From positions 4,417,501-4,481,500 of the forward strand of contig NZ_CP041387.1 in assembly GCF_007005445.1 (NCBI RefSeq): DNA of 64,000 nt, given 5' to 3'. The notes under the pieces were generated by a model. The model was not told the DNA's origin. It did no database searches and saw only the letters and a list, made by a program, of their open reading frames with translations. How positions within the stretch are numbered: position 1 is the first letter of the stretch; the number at the start of each line of letters is the position of its first letter. This stretch comes from Rhodopseudomonas palustris (GTDB taxonomy: Bacteria; Pseudomonadota; Alphaproteobacteria; Rhizobiales; Xanthobacteraceae). Made by a program: the position numbers and the translations under genes. This document shows positions 1 to 8,095 of the stretch, piece after piece.

Positions 1-1427
1 GACTTCGCTTCGTCAACAAGATCGAGCTTGATAGCCATCATCGCCTTAACAGGATGCAAACTGCTCGCCCACGTAGAGGCGGAGCCTGCCTTCCTGGCGG
101 TGAGATCGCATGCAGGAGACGTAACCATCCAATAATCCGCTCCGTCACGAAACACGGTGCCGGTCGTGATTCTAGATTTGGAAAAATGCTCCGTCGAAAG
201 AAAGGAGTTCAGCAGGAACATCACGCGCGTGGGATCAAACTTGAGGTCCGTATGGGCAAGCACACGAGCGTTTTCCAGCGTGTCCGCAGACTTGATCCCA
301 TCGCCGAGATCGGCCCTGATGTCAGTAAGCACCTTTCCTGCGAATCCTCGAAGCTGCGTGTCGCTGGAAATTCGATGCCGGAGCGTCTCTACCATGCGGT
401 CGATGACGGACTCGACCGCGGCCGTCTGATCGCCGTCTTCTTCGAGCTCGGAGAGGAGGTAGTGACTGAGGCCGATTTGTCTCTCCAAATCCGAAAACAA
501 TCTGGGATCGGCGGCGAACGACTCTAATTCGAGGTTATTCTGAATTTCGGACACAAGCAGCTGAAGAAAGTTCGGCTTCCAGTCGAGCAGCGCCGCGTGT
601 AGTCCGGACATTAAGTGCCGAACTTCGTTGGCATCCTGCTTCTTGATGATCGCGATGAAGCATCCGCGGCATTGGATCCAGTGAGGACCATTCCTGGTGA
701 ACTTCCCTTGTAATCCGTGATTGCCACCCTGATCAGTCTCAAGCTCTTCGGTCGGAGGATTCTGTCTCTTCGCGACGTTTTGCCTGAGCCAAGCTTCCGC
801 CAGAAGGTCGCGATCTATCCCGCCGCCCTTGATCGAGAGCCCCTTGATGATTTCGGTCCTGGCATCTTTGGAAACTCCCGCCAGCCCGCCCGTCATGAAC
901 TGAGCCATGACCTCGGCGGTCGGTCGATCCCAATCCTTTGAGTCAGCAGCCTTCCACCAATCGAGCTCCGCCTCATGCCCGTCCAGGAACCCGTCAAAGG
1001 CGAGATCGGACCGCAGATTGGCGGCGATGTCCAACCAAACATCTACGAGGTCGTCGGCCTTCGTGTAGACGACCACGGTGTTAAAATGACGGCTTTCGGC
1101 CAGACGCTGAAGTATCTCGATCGACTTCGTATTGTCCAAATCATCGGCATCAAGATGGAAATCGAGAACGATGAGATCACATTTTCGCATACGCTCGACC
1201 ATCTTGATGTCGCCCTTGCGGAAAGTGTTCTCGATGTCGCACGGAAGCTGCCGCTTCCTGAACTCGCCGTAAAGCGCGGCAGCTCGCTCCTTCTCCTTGA
1301 ACCGCCTGAGAGTCCGCTCGCTTTTGAACATGTCCCCGAAGTTCGGAAAGGCATCATCCACCAGAAAGACGCTGCGCAGGCCATCCACAAACGTCTTCCC
1401 TACCGCCTTGTCGTAAACTGCACTCAT
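1..1427 (-). CDS. Receiver-domain-like protein, partial (runs off the left edge)
   Basis: An open frame of at least 475 codons starts with ATG at 1427 and has no stop before the window edge. The N-terminus looks like a response-regulator receiver: an acidic pair in VFLVDDAF (residues 20-27), a hydrophobic strand ending in Asp89 (DLIVLDFHLD, the likely phosphoacceptor) and a strand with VVVYTKAD. The remaining ~340 visible residues match nothing I recognise and show no DNA-binding motif. Its ATG overlaps the stop of the upstream double-GHKL ATPase by 4 bp (ATGA), so the two are almost certainly co-translated and probably act as a phosphorelay pair. Family and function beyond the receiver fold are inferred. 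The C-terminus, and any effector domain in it, is outside the window. Confidence 0.75.
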   Translation of the reverse strand, partial: MSAVYDKAVGKTFVDGLRSVFLVDDAFPNFGDMFKSERTLRRFKEKERAAALYGEFRKRQLPCDIENTFRKGDIKMVERMRKCDLIVLDFHLDADDLDNTKSIEILQRLAESRHFNTVVVYTKADDLVDVWLDIAANLRSDLAFDGFLDGHEAELDWWKAADSKDWDRPTAEVMAQFMTGGLAGVSKDARTEIIKGLSIKGGGIDRDLLAEAWLRQNVAKRQNPPTEELETDQGGNHGLQGKFTRNGPHWIQCRGCFIAIIKKQDANEVRHLMSGLHAALLDWKPNFLQLLVSEIQNNLELESFAADPRLFSDLERQIGLSHYLLSELEEDGDQTAAVESVIDRMVETLRHRISSDTQLRGFAGKVLTDIRADLGDGIKSADTLENARVLAHTDLKFDPTRVMFLLNSFLSTEHFSKSRITTGTVFRDGADYWMVTSPACDLTARKAGSASTWASSLHPVKAMMAIKLDLVDEAK

Positions 1428-4408
1428 TTGCTCAAGCCCTGAAACTCGATAATGAAATTGGCTCCGTCGAGCACGCGGGGGTCGGCACCTGACGCGTACC
1501 TGATCTGATGTCTGGCAACGGCGAGATTGGCGCGGCTGAGAAACAGGCCGAGGCCTCGACCTTTCGATCGCTTGGTGAAGAACAGTTGGAACAGCCGGCC
1601 GACATCGTCCGGATCGACGCCCTTCCCAGAATCCGCGATGACCACTTTGCCATCAACGAAATCGAAAATGACACGGCGGTCGTTCACGAACGAAAGCCAG
1701 TACAGCGAGTTGTTCATCAAATTAATGAAAACTGGATAGATACGCGATCTGAGGTCGTTGAACGAAATCGCTCTGAATTGCTTCGTGGCAGTGAACGAAA
1801 TTTTTTCTTGACGGAAACGGCGGCGAAAGAACTCTTCGACGTAGTCGGCGATCTCGGCTCCCGTGATGACCTCTCGGTTCCTGTAGCCCGCAACTTTCAA
1901 CGGCGAGAGGAACCTCAGCTTGTCGGTCAGCGCGGCATGGGCGTCAAATGCGAGTTTGAACGCCCGCAGTGCCTTCACCTCCTCCGGCAGCTTGCTTAGA
2001 TTGCGCCGGACCTCCGCATCGAGCGTTTCCAGTTCGTGACCGATAATCTCGACGGCGATACCGAGCTGAGCGACCTGATAGATGTCCTTCAGACGGTCTT
2101 CCAGTTCAGCGCGATCGTCGTCGATCACCGACAGCGCTTCTTCGAGATCGAGGCCTTCCTTCAGGCGGTCGAGCGCCCGAATCAGCGCCCCGTATCGATT
2201 GCGGAGGTCGCCTTCAATGTCGGACCGCTTCATGTCGAGCAGATTCAAGGTCGAGGCGAGCGCAATCTCGCTCGTCTTCCCCTTGATGAGGGGCGCAGCC
2301 GCTTCATCGTATCGTCCGAAATCGGCATGGACCGCATTCGTCCACTCGGATTGAAGGGCACCGAAGCGGCTTGATAGCTTGACGCGCATCTCCTTCAGAA
2401 ATTCGGCGATCGCGGCGGAATTGGCTTCGGCGCGTTTTTTGACGAGCACTTGCGGCGACTCCGCGCCGAATTTGGCTTCGGCATCGGCCAAGTCAGCACG
2501 AAGCTTCTCGACCGACTCCGACACCTCCGAGAAAGCATCGCGATACTGTCGGTAATCGTCTTCGAAATTTCCGAGCTTTCGCGGAGGTGGCGGCGGTCGA
2601 AGTTCCTCCAGCTCGCGGTGCATGTTACGAACGATTGAAGTCACGACCGATACCTCGGCGCGATCCCTCTTCTTCACGATCTCCGCGACGCGTGAGCGTA
2701 ACTGCTCTACACGCTTCTTTGCAGCAGCGACTGCCTTCGTGTTGTTCTTTACGAAGGAGCGCACGGCACTCCTTTGATCGACGCGAATCTTTTCGGTCGT
2801 TTCACGGGCGTTTGCGGCGCGCTTCTCGATCTCCGCAAGATGATCTTGGCGTAAAGGAGCATCCGATCCGAAGTATCGAGCCGCGAACTCGATCAATAGA
2901 TCTATGACCAACGTACGAAGTTCTGCCCTCGCCCGGTTCTCGACGAGCCCTTCGCGGCCTGCCTTATCCTTTAGATAAGGATTTGTGTTTCTGGATATTG
3001 CGACGCGTCCGAATACGCGCCGGAACGAAAAGAAATACCGCCCTGCATGTTGGCTCCGCCGCTCCTCCAATCGGAAGAAATCGCTGTCGGGCCTTCCATA
3101 CGGCATGACGCGCAGACCGTCCCGATAAACCGCTAGCCCCCCGTACATCTTCGCCCGCTCGAAAAGACCGTCGAGCTGACGATCGGAGTGGGTAGTGTTC
3201 TTTTCCAACTGTTCGAATGTGCCTATGCAAAACCGGAAAGGACCGACGTGGTCGCGTCCAGAAGCTGGCGGCGGGCGCCGCGGGGCGTATTCTTGGATGC
3301 CGAGATCCTTCCCGAAGGCGATAACCCTGCCCTTAAACCTTCCGCGAGCATCGAAGGCGCCATCGATTACATGCTCCAGTCCGAGAAGCTCGTCATAGCC
3401 GAAAACGTCCTGCGAGGAGATGATTCTCGACGTTCGGCCTTCGTTGTGGAGTAGCACCTCATAGTTGAAGTCGATGGGTCTCTTGCTGTACGGATCGATA
3501 AATCCGGTCAACGTCCGCCGCAGCAATTCCGCCGGATCTTCCTTTGCGCTGTCCTCCTTCGGCCCTGGGCGAACCCAGTGCGCAAGGTCGTGATGAAGTC
3601 CGACCATGAAGAGAGCGGTGCCGTGCTTCCCGAGACCGGAATAGACTGGCCACTCTGCGAGGTGGCGCTCTTCAATCGCCAGTCCGCCGGTCCAAGACGC
3701 TTGGATCTCGTCGTGCGTGGTCGTGGTGAGTTTCTGTGCCTCTTCGTACTCGGAAAAGCGGCGCCAACCTTCATAGAGCCGGGCAACGCGCGAGTCGGGA
3801 TCGCGCCGGGCCTCCGCCTTCGACACGCCGAAGTTCGAACAGATGATTTCGATCATCCCGTCGGTCAATTCGAGGATGTCGTCCGCCCGATCGAATTCAA
3901 CGGTAGGAATTCGAATGTCTTCAATCAGCAGAAAAGGATTCTCGAATAGGCGCCAATCGACAAGTACGCCAGCGAACTTGTCCTTGGTCGTCTTCGAAAC
4001 GACGAAGGAGATCGGCGCGAGAAACGCCGCGGACAATCGGCCGATACCCTTCTCGCCTTGTCGGACGCGCTCGCTCAGCCCGAACGTCTCTGGCTTCTCA
4101 TCCTCGCCGAACTCAATCTTCGACTCCGTACCGATGACCAGCCATCGCTCCCGAAAGTTGGCGATTGACATTCCGCCGCCATCATCCGTGACGAGACCTA
4201 TCTCCGGATGACCGTCGAAAATGTGGAGCGCCACGTCGCGCGCGTATGCGTCGTAAGAGTTCTTCCAGAGCTCGCTGACCGCAGTTGGCGCATCTGCAAT
4301 CTGGCCCCTTCCCAAGTGATCGATTGTGCGCGCGCGCGTTTGAAACGGGACCCCGCTCAACGCGACCGGACGACCGCCACGAGCTTGGGACCTCCGGGCA
4401 CCAGGCAT
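1424..4408 (-). CDS. Double GHKL ATPase / histidine-kinase-like protein
   Basis: About 994 residues. The N-terminal GHKL module has an N-box (ELWKNSYDAY, ~residue 46), a G1 box (VTDDGGGM, ~75) and a G2 box (GEKGIGRLSAAF, ~118), the arrangement of MutL/MORC/Hsp90 ATPases. A long charged, coiled-coil-like middle (~530-780) leads to a second, kinase-like GHKL module: an H-box-like EIIGHELE (His at ~791), an N-box FINLMNNSLYW (~895), G1 VIADSGKGV and G2 GRGLGLFL. No signal peptide or membrane segment is visible. I chose ATG 4408 over TTG 4414 because GGAG lies 9 bases ahead of it. The gene is coupled to the receiver-like gene downstream. MORC/MutL-type ATPases occur in restriction-modification-like systems, so a defence role is plausible but inferred. 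Confidence 0.85.
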   Translation of the reverse strand: MPGARRSQARGGRPVALSGVPFQTRARTIDHLGRGQIADAPTAVSELWKNSYDAYARDVALHIFDGHPEIGLVTDDGGGMSIANFRERWLVIGTESKIEFGEDEKPETFGLSERVRQGEKGIGRLSAAFLAPISFVVSKTTKDKFAGVLVDWRLFENPFLLIEDIRIPTVEFDRADDILELTDGMIEIICSNFGVSKAEARRDPDSRVARLYEGWRRFSEYEEAQKLTTTTHDEIQASWTGGLAIEERHLAEWPVYSGLGKHGTALFMVGLHHDLAHWVRPGPKEDSAKEDPAELLRRTLTGFIDPYSKRPIDFNYEVLLHNEGRTSRIISSQDVFGYDELLGLEHVIDGAFDARGRFKGRVIAFGKDLGIQEYAPRRPPPASGRDHVGPFRFCIGTFEQLEKNTTHSDRQLDGLFERAKMYGGLAVYRDGLRVMPYGRPDSDFFRLEERRSQHAGRYFFSFRRVFGRVAISRNTNPYLKDKAGREGLVENRARAELRTLVIDLLIEFAARYFGSDAPLRQDHLAEIEKRAANARETTEKIRVDQRSAVRSFVKNNTKAVAAAKKRVEQLRSRVAEIVKKRDRAEVSVVTSIVRNMHRELEELRPPPPPRKLGNFEDDYRQYRDAFSEVSESVEKLRADLADAEAKFGAESPQVLVKKRAEANSAAIAEFLKEMRVKLSSRFGALQSEWTNAVHADFGRYDEAAAPLIKGKTSEIALASTLNLLDMKRSDIEGDLRNRYGALIRALDRLKEGLDLEEALSVIDDDRAELEDRLKDIYQVAQLGIAVEIIGHELETLDAEVRRNLSKLPEEVKALRAFKLAFDAHAALTDKLRFLSPLKVAGYRNREVITGAEIADYVEEFFRRRFRQEKISFTATKQFRAISFNDLRSRIYPVFINLMNNSLYWLSFVNDRRVIFDFVDGKVVIADSGKGVDPDDVGRLFQLFFTKRSKGRGLGLFLSRANLAVARHQIRYASGADPRVLDGANFIIEFQGLSK

Positions 4409-4795
4409 CTTCAAACGCTCCGAACGTCGCAGTCGGCATCAGCCGATAATGTCATGACCTTCGCCGTCGGGACGGCAACGATCCACGCCGTTCGATGTCT
4501 CCTAACGACCACGCCCAATTGTCCATCGGCAGTATTCAATCCAAAGTCTTAATAACCCTGACTATACCCGCGGCAATGGGACAGCAAGCCCCGCGAAAGG
4601 AGGTGTTTTTCAGACGAAGCCAATGCCCTGAGGATTAGGGAATCGGCATATTGGTGAAGTGGAAACCTGCCCGATATCGGTCGATGCGGGGGCGCCTCGC
4701 AAAGCTTGAAATAGGATTTCGCGTTCGCGCGGTGGTTTTAAACCCTTGATTGATGTGGCTCGGAAGCTTGTCCGCGCCAAGAAAGCCCCCCTACA
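4409..4795. other. Intergenic stretch upstream of the GHKL operon
   Basis: I see no convincing gene in these ~390 bases. Reading leftward, this is where the promoter of the GHKL/receiver operon should lie; AT-rich sequence around 4525-4560 is the best location, but no clear -35/-10 pair can be named. A near-perfect Shine-Dalgarno string (AAAGGAGGTG, 4596-4605, plus strand) is followed only by an 11-codon frame. Confidence 0.5.
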
Positions 4796-5245
4796 TCAGC
4801 ACGCCTGAAGGCCGCGACGCCCCGTTCCGCGCGCTGTGGGCCATCCTGCGAGTTTTCCGGGAGACGCCCCACTTTCAGGATGATCGTTCGAGACTGCACT
4901 GAGGATGCGCCGGCCAGCTTCCCTCCAGTCCCGCAGGCACGCCTTTGGCCGTTTTCCCACTCGGGTGGCAAGACGCTGCCATTCGTCCTCCGAAATCGTG
5001 AGGAAGAAGGCTTGTAAAGCATCGTCGGTTAAGACGTCGGTTCGAGAACCGAGAACGGGGCACCACGCTGCCGACGACCGACGAAGGCGGCGCCAATGCT
5101 CCGAGGCGCGGGCCGTAGCCTCGTCACAACGAACCCACGCCCCGATATTGAAGTCATACCGCGCAAATTCCTTGCACGGGAAGCGTTCAGAGGCGCGTTC
5201 GAGAACGTATCGCCGTAGCAAGACGACTGCTGGAGACAGTGTCAT
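4796..5245 (-). CDS. Hypothetical protein coupled to the relaxase
   Basis: A 149-residue soluble protein without a recognised family. Its ATG at 5245 lies two bases after the stop of the upstream relaxase gene (TGA-AG-ATG), which indicates translational coupling and is the main reason to call it a gene. The first ~115 residues look protein-like (FCKEFARYDFNIGAW, DDALQAFFLTISEDEWQRLA); the last ~30 are rich in Gly, Arg and Pro. Position suggests an accessory role in mobilization or a cargo function. It could be a degenerate reading frame. Confidence 0.5.
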   Translation of the reverse strand: MTLSPAVVLLRRYVLERASERFPCKEFARYDFNIGAWVRCDEATARASEHWRRLRRSSAAWCPVLGSRTDVLTDDALQAFFLTISEDEWQRLATRVGKRPKACLRDWREAGRRILSAVSNDHPESGASPGKLAGWPTARGTGRRGLQAC

Positions 5246-5247
5246 CT

Positions 5248-7437
5248 TCAGGTGGGTTTCGGATTCTGGGGATCGCTGGGCGTAAGCGAAGTTTCTGGAA
5301 CAGGGGGCGTTGGCAGCGGCCCACCCATTCCCTTGATCCTGGCAATTTCGGCCGCTCCCAGTTTCCGGAAGCGAGCCAATTCCGGGATTACGTTAACGAC
5401 GTCGTATGTCGAGAATTCGGCCCGTTGATTATCGTCCAGATACGACATCACGAACATCCGGAGATCTTCCGGAAGACGGATAAGCGCTTCCTGATTACCT
5501 CGCGCAGCACCAAGCAGATCGGCGGCATCCTGAACGGCCGACCGGATCTTTCCGACGGTTTCGACACGACGGACGGACTTTTCCTTTTCCTTCTTCCAAA
5601 GATCGATGGCAACGGAGGACGGTTCGCAGTTCTCGACCGCCACGCCCTGCCGCTTTGCTTCGAGCCAGACCATGTCCTTTTCAATCTGGGTCCATTCCCC
5701 ATGAAGACGGACACCACCATCCCAAGCAAGCTTAGCCTTGGTGATGATCGCAATGGCGATATCGCCCGACACTGGACCGTGGACCTCCATCAGATCGCCC
5801 ATGTCTCGGATTCGAGCGCCACCGACGTGAACCCACGTTCCATCAGGGGCAGCCGTCGCGGTGTATCCCCGTTCCTGCCACCACGTGACGAGATCGGGTT
5901 TATGACTATCGACGTGACGGCCGGCAGGCGAGGCGGTGGCCTTCCGAACAAAGGTTGCTGTGTGTTTCAGTTCGCTTATTTGCCAACCTCCTGCATCCGA
6001 AATAGCTGAGGCAAGCATAATTGCGCGACCAGGCGTGCCCCAAAAGCGAACGGATCGCGTCCGTGGGTCGATCTCGACCCAACCGCCGTCGCGCAAGAGA
6101 ATTTTGGTCACGGGATTCGTGGGGGTCGGCACCTCTATCATCCGAAGATCGGCCGCAAACGGCGTGATGTTGAAGCCTTGCGGTGCCGCTGCGCAGACTA
6201 ATTTACTCTTGAAATCGATCTTGCTCTGATCGTCCGATTTCTTGGTCATGCCGCGTCGTCCCCGTAGTGAACCTCGATCACTATGAATCGAACCGCCGCC
6301 GGCGGCCACCGCATGGGCCGCCGCCATCAGTCGGTTGAGGTCGAGACGCCCGAGGTCGGCGACGACGACGCGCTCACGCACGCGGCGTCGAGCCGTTCGA
6401 GGATTCCGTTTTGGTATCGCAATCCCTCGATGATCGCATGGAGAACGTCCATCAATTCGTCCAACGGCCGACGGTCCTCGGTCTCGTTCTCTTTTAGCAG
6501 GGCCAACAGAGGCAGGAGTTGTTCTGAGGTTGTTCTGGCTCCTCGCGCTTCCAGATAGATCGCTTCTCCCGGAGAGCGGGCCTTCTTGTGATTGTCGGTC
6601 ATTGTCTTCCTCCTGTGTCATGCGCGCTGCGACGTCTGCGCGTTTTTCGCGAACGATCCTGTCGAGTGCGCCGATCTCGATGCCCGATGTCGTCACCATG
6701 AAGACGCCGGGCTTTTTTCCGCGAACGAGTTCGAACCCTTCATCCTGGAGCGCGCTCCTGAACGCCGCTCCCCCGCCAGAGTTGGTCCACGCCGTACGGA
6801 CGACAGCGTGTATCTTTGGAAGATCTAGTCCCGCGCGTTCGGCTCGGGCGCGCGTTTCCGATGACATCGCACTCATGGGCGGTATCGCCGGCACGGTCAT
6901 CATCGCGGCGACATCACCGCGTCCAATTCTGCAAAGTTCGTCCGCGACCGATTTCGTTTTCCGGGAATGCGTGATCTGCTCCCCGAAGTCGGCTTCCAGG
7001 GTTCGCGCAGCAGCTTCAAGGCGGACATAGGAGTTCCGATCCGACAGGGCTCGGCCATTGGGACCGACATGCGCCACAACGACGTGGTAATGATCATCGG
7101 CGACGTCGGCGTCGGCGCGGGGTTTCCCGGAATGCTCCCAGACAGTGAAGGCATGATCTTCGGCTCCCATCGCAACGAGGATCCGGCGGACGGCTTCGTC
7201 GCGCTGCGCATCCGACAATCGATTCCTCGGCGAGAGGGAGATATGGTGGCAGGAAACTGTTGCCCGAGACGCATCGCGCAAAGTCTCCATGTAGTGCATG
7301 ACGTCATCGACGCTGCCGAGCGGCACATTGCCGATGGTGACGACGCGGGACGTTTGCCCGGCTTGCTTATCGAGGTGCTGGAGTAGCTTCCGGATATCTC
7401 GGCGTGTCCTGCCGTGTCGCCTGGTGGTGACGATCAT
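5248..7437 (-). CDS. Relaxase (MobA/VirD2-type) with C-terminal accessory domain
   Basis: 729 codons. It would nick DNA at oriT and pilot the strand in conjugative transfer. Seen: an HH pair at ~64-65 (SCHHISLSP) and the metal-binding HxH motif in DDHYHVVVAHVG (~114-124), as in HUH relaxases of the PF03432 type. The part after ~residue 397 (KILLRDGGWVEIDPRTRSVRFWG and onward) resembles the LPD7-like domains found at relaxase C-termini. The ATG overlaps the mobC stop by 4 bp. Oddity: the linker at about 6250-6600 is Arg/Ser/Gly-rich, and a different frame there encodes a convincing 91-residue protein with a strong SD. The segment 5248-6249 also has its own possible ATG, so this may really be two or three cistrons. 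Confidence 0.8.
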   Translation of the reverse strand: MIVTTRRHGRTRRDIRKLLQHLDKQAGQTSRVVTIGNVPLGSVDDVMHYMETLRDASRATVSCHHISLSPRNRLSDAQRDEAVRRILVAMGAEDHAFTVWEHSGKPRADADVADDHYHVVVAHVGPNGRALSDRNSYVRLEAAARTLEADFGEQITHSRKTKSVADELCRIGRGDVAAMMTVPAIPPMSAMSSETRARAERAGLDLPKIHAVVRTAWTNSGGGAAFRSALQDEGFELVRGKKPGVFMVTTSGIEIGALDRIVREKRADVAARMTQEEDNDRQSQEGPLSGRSDLSGSARSQNNLRTTPASVGPAKRERDRGPSAVGRIDGRSPCDHRGIAIPKRNPRTARRRVRERVVVADLGRLDLNRLMAAAHAVAAGGGSIHSDRGSLRGRRGMTKKSDDQSKIDFKSKLVCAAAPQGFNITPFAADLRMIEVPTPTNPVTKILLRDGGWVEIDPRTRSVRFWGTPGRAIMLASAISDAGGWQISELKHTATFVRKATASPAGRHVDSHKPDLVTWWQERGYTATAAPDGTWVHVGGARIRDMGDLMEVHGPVSGDIAIAIITKAKLAWDGGVRLHGEWTQIEKDMVWLEAKRQGVAVENCEPSSVAIDLWKKEKEKSVRRVETVGKIRSAVQDAADLLGAARGNQEALIRLPEDLRMFVMSYLDDNQRAEFSTYDVVNVIPELARFRKLGAAEIARIKGMGGPLPTPPVPETSLTPSDPQNPKPT
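6327..6602 (-). CDS. Small protein overlapping the relaxase linker
   Basis: A 91-residue frame, out of phase with the relaxase ORF. It is preceded by AGGAGG six bases before its ATG, the best ribosome-binding site in the mob region. The sequence is rich in Leu, Glu and Asp in helical patterns (EQLLPLLALLKENETEDRR, LDELMDVLHAIIEGL) and much more protein-like than the relaxase frame over the same bases. The last ~16 residues (Ser/Thr-rich) look less natural. It may be a relaxosome accessory protein; its function is unknown. Either it is an overlapping gene or the relaxase frame is fused by chance here. Confidence 0.5.
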   Translation of the reverse strand: MTDNHKKARSPGEAIYLEARGARTTSEQLLPLLALLKENETEDRRPLDELMDVLHAIIEGLRYQNGILERLDAACVSASSSPTSGVSTSTD

Positions 7438-7796
7438 GCGGGCGGCTCGTTCCGGAGAGCGAGTACCGCAAGTGTTAGGCGCTCGGTCTCGTCGCGAAGA
7501 TCGACCAGGGATTCCGAGTCCACGCGGCCTCCGACATGGGCATGCCGCGTCAATTGGTTCAGGTTGTTGCCGATCTTGCCGAGTTGACCCAGGGCCGGTG
7601 CGATCACGACGGCAATGGCGTCGCGGCGTTTACGGACGGGGGCGTCACGGCCAACGGCACGAAGAACGGTAGTGCGGGCAAAGGTTGATGGTCCCATGCC
7701 GACGGCATCCGCAGCCGCAACGACGGCTGCGCGCTCGACAGGCGTCATCCGGAATGTCGTGGTCGTGGTTTTCTGCCGAACGTTCGAGCTAGACAT
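7434..7796 (-). CDS. mobC: MobC-family mobilization protein
   Basis: 120 residues. MobC proteins help open oriT and recruit the relaxase. The diagnostic segment is LGKIGNNLNQLTRHA near residues 70-85, preceded by a ribbon-helix-helix-like N-terminus (TTTFRMTPVERAAVVAAADAVG). I start it at ATG 7796, which has GGAG 8 bases upstream, rather than at the longer in-frame 7856. Its stop overlaps the relaxase ATG by 4 bp, giving a coupled mobC-relaxase operon that reads left from the probable oriT region. Confidence 0.85.
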   Translation of the reverse strand: MSSSNVRQKTTTTTFRMTPVERAAVVAAADAVGMGPSTFARTTVLRAVGRDAPVRKRRDAIAVVIAPALGQLGKIGNNLNQLTRHAHVGGRVDSESLVDLRDETERLTLAVLALRNEPPA

Positions 7797-8055
7797 TCGA
7801 TGTCTCCATGGGTTCCACGGGGCAAAGCCCTTGGCCAGTTGTTTGTGCGGAGCCACAAACTATTGCTGGCTCTCAATTGTTCTGGCGCCGGCGGAAATAC
7901 GACAAGTCTGATCAACGGGGAGTGATGCTGCCCAATTCGGGGATCGGCACTTCCACCCTCGTGTCTCGAATCTCGGTCGGCGATGGTTTGCGACACAAAG
8001 AATTCGTGACGGATTAAGTGACGCCTTGCCGCCGGTGAATCCTCGACTCACCATT
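7797..8055. other. Candidate oriT region between mobC and the resolvase
   Basis: No gene fits here. The stretch lies directly upstream of mobC and the relaxase, where oriT of mobilizable elements usually sits. An inverted repeat GTTTGTG (7841-7847) / CACAAAC (7854-7860) with a 6-base loop is the clearest secondary structure. Assignment as oriT is inference from position; I could not identify a nic site. Confidence 0.35.
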
Positions 8056-8083
8056 TGTCACGCAAACGGTCGTTTGCGTGACA
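8056..8083. promoter_or_regulatory. Perfect 28-bp palindrome with a 2-bp core ahead of the resolvase
   Basis: TGTCACGCAAACG (8056-8068) and CGTTTGCGTGACA (8071-8083) are exact reverse complements separated only by GT. The size and the 2-bp centre match crossover sites of serine resolvase/invertases (two ~12-13 bp half-sites around a 2-base staggered cut). The palindrome ends 12 bases before the resolvase ATG, so it could equally be an autoregulatory operator, or a hairpin in the mRNA leader. Confidence 0.65.
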
Positions 8084-8095
8084 GGGGAGAAGACC

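Noticed and set aside
1424..4408. True MutL mismatch-repair protein
   Set aside because: It has a second kinase-type GHKL module and lacks a recognisable MutL C-terminal domain; the gene sits in a mobile element with a receiver-like partner.
4596..4605. Near-perfect Shine-Dalgarno AAAGGAGGTG on the plus strand
   Set aside because: Only an 11-codon frame follows, so no gene can be supported.
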